The notes under the pieces: model-generated
Told to the model about the DNA's origin: nothing
The model's input: only the letters and a program-made list of their open reading frames with translations
Database searches by the model: none
NCBI GenBank assembly: GCA_035711465.1
Contig: DASTCC010000258.1
Location: forward strand, 1 to 38,788
DNA: 38,788 bases
Direction: 5' to 3'
From: DASTCC01 sp035711465
Lineage (GTDB): Bacteria; Acidobacteriota; Vicinamibacteria; Vicinamibacterales; SCN-69-37
Program-made: the position numbers and the translations under genes
Part shown: positions 23,910 through 31,077 of the stretch, in pieces
Position numbering within the stretch: the stretch's first letter is position 1
Layout: each line of letters opens with the position of its first letter

Positions 23910-25562
23910 TCAGCCTGCCTTCTTCATGCCGCGCAGGATGGCCGCGGCCACGTCCACGCCCGATAGCGCGGCGCCTTCCATGAAGCCCTGCCACTCGTAG
24001 AACGAGTTGGCGTGCTCGCCGGCGAAATAGACGTTGCCGGCTGGCGCGCCCTCCAGTCCGGCGATGCTGGTGAACTGACCCGGCCGGTAACACGTGTAGC
24101 TGCCGAGCGCGAGCGGATTGGACGGCCAGTGTTCGAGGTGCGCGATCGCCGATCCATCGCCGCGCCGCGACGCCACCGCGGCGGCGCCCGGGTACACGCG
24201 ATCGAAGTCGTCGAGAAACGCTTCGGTCGCGGCCTGGACGAGCGCCGGGTCGAGCGACGCGCCGCGGTCGCCGCTGGCATAGTCGGTGACGACCGCACGC
24301 GACGCCGATGAGTTGACGCGATTGGTCTCCCAACTCAGTTGATGGTCCGGCAGATCGGAGTACGCCGTGCCGTTGCTGCCCTGCGCGGCCCACGGCCTGC
24401 CGTCGAAACCCACGAGCAGCTTGGCGTTGGCGCCGTAGCCGAGGTTGTCGATCGCCGCGCGCTGTGCCGCGGGAATGCCGAGACTCGCATCGAGAGCCAC
24501 GGTGCGAAGCACCGTGAACGGAATCGCGAAGACCACGACGTCGTGCGTCTGCGGCGGCGGCGCGCCCGGCCCGGCGAATGTCAGCTCGATCGCCCCGGCG
24601 CCGGTGCGCCGCGCCGCCACCACCTGCATGCCCAGCTGCACGGACCGCGGCAGCGCGGCCGTCAGGCCCTCGACGATGCGATCGTTGCCGTCGGCGACGT
24701 GATACCGCTCGTCACTGAACACGCCGAACGGCGTGAACTTCGATCGCCGATCGGCATGGATGAACATGAGCAGGTTCAGGCAGCTCTGCTCGTCGGTCTC
24801 CAGACCGTACTCGCCGAGATAGGCCGACGTGATCGCCGCCTTCGCGATCGGGCCGGCAGGGATGCCGAGCGCGTTGCTGCCGTCGAGGTATTCGGCCAGG
24901 CTCGTTCGATCGACGGCCATATCGACCGACGTCGGCGACAGCGCCGTCACTTCATTGGACAACCGGCGCAGGTCCGCGTGCAGCACCGGAACGAATGCCC
25001 GGAACTCCTCGATCACCTCGGCTTCGGCGACGGCCCGCCCATCGAAGAAGTAGCTGGTCTCCCCCGCCTTCTTCGTCACGTCCTCGAGCGCCAGCCCGAA
25101 CCGTTTCGCATACCGCAGCATCGTCTTGTGCGGCGTGTCGATGAACTCCCCGCCGCGTTCCGCGACCTGCCCGGGAAAGAACCCGCGGAGCGACCAGCAG
25201 CGACCGCCGGTGCGTTCGTTGGCGTCGTAGACGGTCGCGACGATGCCGCGCTCGGCGAGCGCATCAGCGCACGCCAGCCCCGCAAGGCCGGCGCCGACGA
25301 TCGCGATGCGTGCCGAAGCGCGGGATGCGGCCGCGGCGCGCAGTGGCTGGTTGCGCGAAGCAACGGACGCCACGGCGCCGACAAGACCGGTGGAGCCGAC
25401 GAACTGCAGCCATTCACGGCGCGTCCGCCGGCGGCCGGCACACCTCCGTCCGATCTCATCCGCGATCGCCCTGCCGTCATCGGTGGAGAGCCGTCTCGCT
25501 TCGCAGAATCGGGCAACGCCGAGCTCCCGATGGATGTCGTCGAAGAGCGGTGTGCGGGCCAT
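23910..25562 (-). CDS. Flavin-containing amine oxidase family protein
   Basis: 550 residues. The FAD-binding Rossmann fold is marked by IAIVGAGLAGLACADALAE (about 86-104), then VYDANERTGGRCWS with the RTGGR motif (117-121) and GGEF. The C-terminal FAD contact is GNVYFAGEHANSFYEWQGFM. These are the marks of monoamine-oxidase-like flavoenzymes, which oxidise amines or amino acids to imines with release of H2O2. Ahead of the domain is RRTRREWLQFVGSTGL (44-59), a Tat-like signal placed unusually far from the start, after a soluble 43-residue segment. GGAG lies 8 nt before the ATG. First gene of the probable four-gene operon. Substrate not predictable. Confidence 0.88.
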   Translation of the reverse strand: MARTPLFDDIHRELGVARFCEARRLSTDDGRAIADEIGRRCAGRRRTRREWLQFVGSTGLVGAVASVASRNQPLRAAAASRASARIAIVGAGLAGLACADALAERGIVATVYDANERTGGRCWSLRGFFPGQVAERGGEFIDTPHKTMLRYAKRFGLALEDVTKKAGETSYFFDGRAVAEAEVIEEFRAFVPVLHADLRRLSNEVTALSPTSVDMAVDRTSLAEYLDGSNALGIPAGPIAKAAITSAYLGEYGLETDEQSCLNLLMFIHADRRSKFTPFGVFSDERYHVADGNDRIVEGLTAALPRSVQLGMQVVAARRTGAGAIELTFAGPGAPPPQTHDVVVFAIPFTVLRTVALDASLGIPAAQRAAIDNLGYGANAKLLVGFDGRPWAAQGSNGTAYSDLPDHQLSWETNRVNSSASRAVVTDYASGDRGASLDPALVQAATEAFLDDFDRVYPGAAAVASRRGDGSAIAHLEHWPSNPLALGSYTCYRPGQFTSIAGLEGAPAGNVYFAGEHANSFYEWQGFMEGAALSGVDVAAAILRGMKKAG

Positions 25563-25651
25563 GGTTCAGCTCCGTTGAAGCGATACCGGGCAGTCTAACG
25601 ACGCGGCACACGCGCATCAACGTACGGCCCCATCGTCCGAACCCGCTGCCC

Positions 25652-25657
25652 TAGAAT
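25652..25657 (+). promoter_or_regulatory. Candidate -10 box for the LRR-like gene (leaderless geometry)
   Basis: TAGAAT, five of six matches, 7 nt before ATG 25665. No Shine-Dalgarno except GGG touching the start codon, and no -35. Confidence 0.4.
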
Positions 25658-25664
25658 CGTCGGG

Positions 25665-26552
25665 ATGGCGGACACGAGCGCGCCTCGGCCGATGGCGGCC
25701 TCGCTCCAGGAGTTGTGCGCGGTCAACACGGCGGAGCCCTGGTGCATCGATCTGGTGCAGCGCGAGCTCAGTGGCGGCCGGACGACCGCGCGCGACCTCG
25801 ACGCGATTGCCGCGCGACCGGACGCCACCGCACTTCGCGTCAGCGGCCTCGATCAGAAGACTTTCGAACGGCTGGTCAGCCGGCATGGATCGCAATTCGA
25901 CGCCATCTACTTCTGGAAGTCGGGTCGCATCGCAGACCTGACGCCGCTGGAATCGTTGCCGCAGCTGCGACTGGTGGCGTTCTACGTCAACCAACGCACC
26001 ACGAGACTCTGGGATTTCCGCCGCACGCCGCGTCTGGTCGGCCTGCAGTTCGAGAACTTCACCAGACTCCATGCCCTCGATGACCTCCATACCGCGGTGA
26101 CGCTCGAGGAGCTGCACTTTGGCGACGCGCTGTGGAACACGTCCGTATACGACTCGCTGTCGCCGCTTGCGGCGCTGACCCCGCTGCGGCGACTGACCTT
26201 CAACGCAAGACGGCTCGACGACGGCCGCATTCAGCCGCTGGCGTCGCTGCGATCGCTCGACTCGCTGGGGTTTCCCGCGAACCTCTTCACGACGTCGCAG
26301 GTCGCGTGGCTCCGGGCGCGTCTGCCCGAGTCCGTCCAGAGCCACGTGCTGGGACCGCTGATGCCCCTGGGGCCGATCAAGAACCTGAGCGACAACACCG
26401 TCACGGAACTGGACAAGAACGTTCTCGTCGTCGGCAAACGGAAACCGGCGCTGAGCTCCCGGCGGGATGGCGCGCGAATCCAGAAATACGTCGACGAGTT
26501 CGAGCGGCTCGTGCAGAGATTCCGTGACGACCCGGGCGCTCAGCCGGACTGA
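25665..26552 (+). CDS. Leucine-rich-repeat-like cytoplasmic protein
   Basis: 295 residues without signal peptide or membrane helix. Residues 90-215 show irregular leucine-rich repeats (IADLTPLESLPQLRLVAFY, then TPRLVGLQFENFTRLHALDD, LSPLAALTPLRRLTF, IQPLASLRSLDSLGF), similar in spacing to internalin-type LRRs. The N-terminal 85 residues are unrecognised and the C-terminus (about 255-295) is a charged helix. Proteins of this kind bind other proteins; no partner is indicated. It stands alone, divergent from the amine oxidase operon and convergent, with only 5 nt between stops, with the phosphotransferase gene. Confidence 0.72.
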   Translation: MADTSAPRPMAASLQELCAVNTAEPWCIDLVQRELSGGRTTARDLDAIAARPDATALRVSGLDQKTFERLVSRHGSQFDAIYFWKSGRIADLTPLESLPQLRLVAFYVNQRTTRLWDFRRTPRLVGLQFENFTRLHALDDLHTAVTLEELHFGDALWNTSVYDSLSPLAALTPLRRLTFNARRLDDGRIQPLASLRSLDSLGFPANLFTTSQVAWLRARLPESVQSHVLGPLMPLGPIKNLSDNTVTELDKNVLVVGKRKPALSSRRDGARIQKYVDEFERLVQRFRDDPGAQPD

Positions 26553-26557
26553 CGCGC

Positions 26558-27460
26558 TCACATCCGCCGCAATACGAGCGACAACACGTCTTCCATCCGT
26601 CGGGTCATGCCCGCGGCGTCGAGCGGCGCGCGGCCGTCGATCTGAAGCGGCAGAAAGTACTGCCAGCCGGGTCCGTACGACAGGAGCGCGTGCAGGTCCC
26701 AATACGGATCCACCGCGCGTCCCGACTCGAGCTCGTACAACTCCCGGAACCGTTCCGCGACGTCGACGGAGAAGAGCAACGTCAGGTTGAGGCGGCAGTG
26801 ACCGACGTCGAGGTCCGGCGGCCCATGACCGGCGCCGCCCCAATCGACGACGCCGGTCAGCCGCTCCCGCGACCACAGGAGATTGAAGTGCTGGTAGTCC
26901 CGATGAATGAACGAGGCGGGCGCCGGCGTTCGCGCCTGTGCCACCGCTGCGAAGGCCTCGCGCCAGATGTCGGCGCGCGAGGCATCCGGCGGCGGCGCCA
27001 GCTTGGTGACGTCGAGCCACAGCTCGGCTGCGGGGCCGATGGCGTCGAGCGCGTGAACACGCGCCAGCATCTGCGCCATCTGCCGCAACCAGGCATCGCG
27101 ATCGCGCGGCATCAGCAGGATCCGGCCGGGCACGCGTGTCATGAGCACGGCAGGCCCGCCCGCCGCCACGTCGGTAGTGAATGCGATCAGACGCGGCGCC
27201 GGGATGTTGCTCCGCTGGAGGCCGGTCAGAATCGTCGTCTCTGTCGCGACCGAGCGCCGGACCCAATCTTGATGTTGAGGGTCGGCCTCCCAGGAGCGCA
27301 GCACGAAGCGTCGCCTTCGGCCGTTCTGCGCGACCGTCAACTCGCGCACGCGCGACGTCAGTCCGCCGCTGAGCCGGCGTGCGGCGAGAACTCGAGCGCC
27401 GTGTCCGAGGGCGCGCTCGGCCCACGAAACCAGTTCCGGTCGCTTCCGCCGCGCAGGCAT
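26558..27460 (-). CDS. APH/choline-kinase-type phosphotransferase
   Basis: 300 residues with the aminoglycoside-phosphotransferase fold. Seen: an N-lobe with LSGGLTSRVREL (30-41) and RFVLRSW where the ATP-binding Lys is usually found (Arg-55 region instead); the Brenner motif HRDYQHFNLLW (186-196) with catalytic D188 and N193; and VVDWGGAGHGPPDLDVGH with the metal Asp206. Substrate unknown; such genes are more often housekeeping or detoxifying kinases than resistance genes. No Shine-Dalgarno of note. The ADOP gene upstream ends 39 nt away, so read-through is possible. Confidence 0.83.
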   Translation of the reverse strand: MPARRKRPELVSWAERALGHGARVLAARRLSGGLTSRVRELTVAQNGRRRRFVLRSWEADPQHQDWVRRSVATETTILTGLQRSNIPAPRLIAFTTDVAAGGPAVLMTRVPGRILLMPRDRDAWLRQMAQMLARVHALDAIGPAAELWLDVTKLAPPPDASRADIWREAFAAVAQARTPAPASFIHRDYQHFNLLWSRERLTGVVDWGGAGHGPPDLDVGHCRLNLTLLFSVDVAERFRELYELESGRAVDPYWDLHALLSYGPGWQYFLPLQIDGRAPLDAAGMTRRMEDVLSLVLRRM

Positions 27461-27499
27461 GGACAGGTCTCGAAGCTGACTGCGCGCGCCGCCGAACGG

Positions 27500-30082
27500 C
27501 TATTCGCCCCGCAGCACGTGGGCTGGATCGACGCTCATCGCGCGGCGCGCCGGAATCCACGCCGCGGCGGCGGCGACCGCGCCGAGCACGCCGACCGTGA
27601 TCGCCTGCGCGAATGGATCCCACGGCTCGATGCCGAAGAGCAGCGTCCGCATCCACTGCGCGGCGGCCAACGCCGCGGCCAGACCGACGACGATGCCGAT
27701 GCCGACAACCCACGAGACGTTGCGAACGATGAGCCGGAGCACGTGCGCCGGGGTGCCGCCGATTGCCAGGCGTACCGCCATCTCATGCCGGCGCAGAGCC
27801 ACGACGTACGCGAGCAGGCTGTACAAGCCGATCGCCGTCAGCGTGATCGCCGCCGCGCCAAACGCGCCGAGCAGCCAGGTGTTGAAGCGCCGCGCCGCGG
27901 TCTGGTTGTCGATCAGGCTGTCCAGCGGTCCGACGCGAGCGAGCGGCTGCTCCGGGTCCAGGTCGCGCACCACCGTCCGAAGCGCCGGCACGATCGCGGT
28001 CGGTTCCCCCGCGGTACGCACGAGCAGCGTCATTGACCCCGGGCTTTGCGTGTACGGCTGATAGGACTCGGTGCGCACGCGCTGGTCGACGCCGTATCGC
28101 CGCGTGTCCGCCACGATCCCGACCACCGTCATCCACCGATCGCCGCCAAACGTGAATCGCTTCCCGAGCGGATCCTCGTTGGGCCAGTGCGTCTTCGCCG
28201 TCGTCTCGTTGATGATGGCGACGGGCGGCGCGGCGGCCGTGTCGCGATCCGAAAACCAGCGTCCGCGGAGCAGCGGCACCTGCAGGACCTGGAAGAAGTC
28301 GGGCGTGACGATGTCGAAAGTCAACGGCTGCTGTATCCACTCCGCGCGTCCCTCGATCGCGAAGCTGGAAGAGCTCGAGCGGCCCAGCACCGTGCTGCCC
28401 GCGGCAGCGCCGGTCACGCCAGGCAGCGCGCGGACGCGTTCGAGCAGGCGATCGAAGAACCGCTGGCGGGCCGGAGCGTCGGGATACTTCGCGCGCGGCA
28501 GCTCCAGCCGCGCGGTGAGCACCCGCGCCGGCTCGAACCCGAGATCGATGCGTTGCGCATGGACGAGACTCGCGAGCGAGAGGCTGGCCGACGACACGAC
28601 GACCGTCGCGATCGCGATCTGCGACGCGACCAGCGTCCACCTGAAGGGTTGCGATAGCCCGCCGCGGCCCGTGCCCTTGACTCCGCTCGCGACGACAGCG
28701 ACGACGTCGGCGCCGGCGCCCCGCCAGCTGGGCAGGACGCCAAAGAACACACCCGTGAGCGCGGCCGTCCCGAGCGCGATCGCGAGCATCGGTCCGTCGA
28801 GCGAGACGTCGGCCAGCCATGCGAGCGTCGGCGGCGCGATCCCAACGAGCAGCCGCAGCAGCACTGATGCGAGCGAGACGCCGAGGACGCCGCCGAGGAC
28901 GAACAGCACGACCGCTTCGGTCAGGAGCTGGCGGACGACCCGTCGCCGCGACGCGCCAAGCGCGGTGCGAATGGCGACTTCCCGCCGCCGCGCCGCGCCG
29001 CGGGCGGTGAGCATGCCCGCGACGTTCACACAGGCGATCGCCAGGACGCCGAGCACGGCAGCGGTCAGCAAAGCGAGCGCAGGTTTGAACGGGCCCGCGA
29101 TCTCGTCGCGGAGACCAACGAGCGCAACGCCGAGTCCGCGATCGTCGGGCCTCTCGGCGCCGAGGCGATCCGCGATCGCCGTCATCTCCTGCTGCGCCTG
29201 CGCGAGCGACACACCAAACCTCAAGCGCGCCACCGCCTCCAGCCAGAACGCGCCGCTCTCCCGCTCCTCCCGGCTCGGCCGCAGCGGCACCCACGCGTCC
29301 ATGTCACGCGCCGGGAACTGAAAGGACGGCGGCAGCACGCCGATGATGGTGTACGGCACGCCATCCAGCCGCAGGGTCTGACCGACCGCGCCTGGCTGCC
29401 CTCCGAACTTTCGTTGCCAGAAGCCGTGGCCGAGCACCATGACGGCGGCGTCTTCTTCAGTGGCCGCAAACAGACGTCCGACCACCGGCTCGGACCGGAC
29501 GACCCGAAACAACTCCGGCGTCGTCCTGACGACGATCAACTGCTCGGGATCGGCGATGCCCGTGACGACCGCGCGCCTGAAGCTGTAGGCGGCGAACGTC
29601 TCGATCGACTCACTGCGCTCGCGCCACGCGACCAGGCGCGGATACGACGTGACGTCGCGATCCCGGTTCTGACGAGGATTGGTCACCCAGACCATTGCCG
29701 CGCGATCGGCCTCGCGGTACGGCAGCGCGTCGACGAGCAGGGATTTGCCGACGCTGAACACCGCGGTCGACAACCCGATGCCGAGCGCGACGGTGCCAAT
29801 CGCCACGGCGGCGAACCAGCGCTCGCGGCCGATCAGACGAAGCGCGAGTCGAAGGTCCTGCGCGACGACGACGGCGTGCTGTCTGGGCGCGTCGACGACG
29901 ACCGCGGCAACCGCCGCGAGGAGCGCGACGACGCGCGCGGCGGCGCTCCGCTCGGCGCGCAGGCGATCGACGAGGACGAGCGTCATCTCCCGGCCGTACT
30001 CGTCGCGGTAAGAGGCCGGGTACAGATGCAGGACGGCGGCAAACAGCGCCCGCGCTCGTCTTTCGAAAGCCGTGCCGCGCAT
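27500..30082 (-). CDS. ADOP-type MacB/FtsX permease (orphan ABC permease)
   Basis: 860 residues. The N-terminal prefix has LFAAVLHLYPASYRDEYGRE, the second of the two known kinds of soluble prefix on these permeases, followed by an extra membrane helix (about 48-64). Two FtsX/MacB halves then follow, with VALGIGLSTAVFSVGKSLLV after the first helix, the conserved loops AIRTALGASRRRVVRQLLTE and EMAVRLAIGGTPAHVLRL, and a C-terminus PARRAMSVDPAHVLRGE. No ATPase is encoded nearby. It starts 2 nt after the stop of a PadR gene, so regulator and permease are one transcript. Substrate unknown. Confidence 0.91.
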   Translation of the reverse strand: MRGTAFERRARALFAAVLHLYPASYRDEYGREMTLVLVDRLRAERSAAARVVALLAAVAAVVVDAPRQHAVVVAQDLRLALRLIGRERWFAAVAIGTVALGIGLSTAVFSVGKSLLVDALPYREADRAAMVWVTNPRQNRDRDVTSYPRLVAWRERSESIETFAAYSFRRAVVTGIADPEQLIVVRTTPELFRVVRSEPVVGRLFAATEEDAAVMVLGHGFWQRKFGGQPGAVGQTLRLDGVPYTIIGVLPPSFQFPARDMDAWVPLRPSREERESGAFWLEAVARLRFGVSLAQAQQEMTAIADRLGAERPDDRGLGVALVGLRDEIAGPFKPALALLTAAVLGVLAIACVNVAGMLTARGAARRREVAIRTALGASRRRVVRQLLTEAVVLFVLGGVLGVSLASVLLRLLVGIAPPTLAWLADVSLDGPMLAIALGTAALTGVFFGVLPSWRGAGADVVAVVASGVKGTGRGGLSQPFRWTLVASQIAIATVVVSSASLSLASLVHAQRIDLGFEPARVLTARLELPRAKYPDAPARQRFFDRLLERVRALPGVTGAAAGSTVLGRSSSSSFAIEGRAEWIQQPLTFDIVTPDFFQVLQVPLLRGRWFSDRDTAAAPPVAIINETTAKTHWPNEDPLGKRFTFGGDRWMTVVGIVADTRRYGVDQRVRTESYQPYTQSPGSMTLLVRTAGEPTAIVPALRTVVRDLDPEQPLARVGPLDSLIDNQTAARRFNTWLLGAFGAAAITLTAIGLYSLLAYVVALRRHEMAVRLAIGGTPAHVLRLIVRNVSWVVGIGIVVGLAAALAAAQWMRTLLFGIEPWDPFAQAITVGVLGAVAAAAAWIPARRAMSVDPAHVLRGE

Positions 30083-30084
30083 TG

Positions 30085-30456
30085 CTATCGCCTCCGCGGA
30101 ATCAGACCGCTCGCCTTCGCATCCGCGAGCAGACGCGTCAGCCTGGCGGCTTCGCTTTCGGCCACCCGCCGGCCTAGCGGCGTCAGCCGGTAGTAGCGGC
30201 GGCGCTCGTCGTCGTGCGCGGGATCGGGCCGCTCGCTGAGCTCTTCGATCAGATCGGATTCGAGCAGTCGCTTGATGACCGCGTAGAGCGTGCTTGGGCT
30301 CAGGCGGATGCGGCCGCCGGTGCGTTCGGCAATGTCCTGCATGATGGCGTAGCCGTGACGCTCGCGATCGGCGAGGGAGACGAGCACGTCGAAGGTGTCC
30401 CGCGGCAGCGGCAGGAAATCGTCCGGTTCCGGCGGGTCGGGGCGCGCTCGCGGCAT
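30085..30456 (-). CDS. PadR-family transcriptional regulator
   Basis: 123 residues. A winged helix-turn-helix of PadR type: DTFDVLVSLADRERHGYAIM, IRLSPSTLYAVIKRLLESDLI as recognition helix, and RRRYYRLTPLGRRVAESEA as the wing and following helix. The short C-terminal helix should mediate dimerisation. It is the first gene of a two-gene unit with the ADOP permease, the usual arrangement in which PadR represses its own operon. A TTGTCA/TAGACT promoter with 17-bp spacing ends 6 nt before the ATG, and no Shine-Dalgarno is present, so the message may be leaderless. Confidence 0.92.
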   Translation of the reverse strand: MPRARPDPPEPDDFLPLPRDTFDVLVSLADRERHGYAIMQDIAERTGGRIRLSPSTLYAVIKRLLESDLIEELSERPDPAHDDERRRYYRLTPLGRRVAESEAARLTRLLADAKASGLIPRRR

Positions 30457-30462
30457 GGCTGA

Positions 30463-30491
30463 AGTCTACCCGTTTTCGCTATAGCTGACAA
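30463..30491 (-). promoter_or_regulatory. Promoter of the PadR-ADOP operon
   Basis: On the minus strand TTGTCA (30486-30491), a 17-nt spacer and TAGACT (30463-30468), with ATG 30456 6 nt downstream. The spacer contains the palindrome GCTATAGC (30478-30485), a possible operator half for PadR. Confidence 0.55.
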
Positions 30492-30501
30492 TGGACTAGT
30501 T

Positions 30502-30678
30502 GATCGGGCGCCGCTCTTCACGCTGCCGGGCCGCACCCGCCGCGGTTTCGCCGGCGGCGCGTACATCTATGCTGCGGCTCCGGACGGCCAGCGCTTCCTC
30601 GTCTCGGTGCCGGCCACCGACTCGCGAATCGCTCCGATCACGGTCACGACGAACTGGACGTCGTTCCTGAAGAAATAG
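30502..30678 (+). pseudogene. C-terminal fragment of a TolB/WD40-type Ser/Thr kinase
   Basis: The frame ending at TAG 30676-30678 reads YAAAPDGQRFLVSVPATDS, then RIAPITVTTNWTSFLKK. This is the characteristic last blade and tail of kinases like those at 504 and 3821. No start codon, ribosome site or kinase domain precedes it; the sequence upstream is the promoter of the divergent PadR gene. It is the tail of a gene otherwise gone. Confidence 0.65.
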
Positions 30679-30705
30679 ATCAAAGACGTAACCGGCGTGA
30701 CGCCG

Positions 30706-31077
30706 TCAAACGATCGGCTTCAGCACCAACCGCCCGTAGGCGATGAACGCCATCAGCAGGCCGAGCACGGCGCTGATGACGATCGGCGGCACTTCGCGGT
30801 ACCTGACGTGTACGCCGATGAATACCAGGCTCTCGATCGCCAACGCCACGGCGGCCGCCACCGTGAGCGTCGGCTTCCAGCGCAAGGCCGCGGGAACGAT
30901 CAGGCCCACCGTGCAGACGAGCTCGAGGATGCCGAGGGCCATCCAGGCCTGACGCGGCAACGCTCCGAAGGACGGCACGTCGCCGCTGATCTGGTCGAAC
31001 ATGAAGACCTTCATGATGCCCGACGCGCCGTAGACGAGCGCGGCGAGCACCTGCAGGATCCACAACAGGGTGTTCAT
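30706..31077 (-). CDS. DoxX-like small membrane protein
   Basis: 123 residues, four membrane helices (about 4-22, 43-62, 70-88 and 97-115). The start WILQVLAALVYGASGIMKVF and the middle LGILELVCTVGLIVPAALRW are typical of DoxX-like proteins, a family of small inner-membrane proteins linked in some bacteria to thiol and redox stress. The start is ATG 31077, with GAGG 7 nt upstream; it overlaps the TGA of the HEAT/PQQ gene by 4 nt (ATGA), implying translational coupling. The exact role here is unknown. Confidence 0.83.
   Translation of the reverse strand: MNTLLWILQVLAALVYGASGIMKVFMFDQISGDVPSFGALPRQAWMALGILELVCTVGLIVPAALRWKPTLTVAAAVALAIESLVFIGVHVRYREVPPIVISAVLGLLMAFIAYGRLVLKPIV

Noticed and set aside
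25617..28036. Large open frames on both strands over the LRR-like, phosphotransferase and ADOP genes
   Set aside because: They cut across gene borders of recognisable proteins and have low-complexity Arg-rich products.
30693..30705. CGGCGTGACGCCG dyad at the end of the DoxX-like gene as terminator
   Set aside because: A 6-bp dyad with a single-base centre cannot form a stable RNA hairpin; likely chance in GC-rich DNA.
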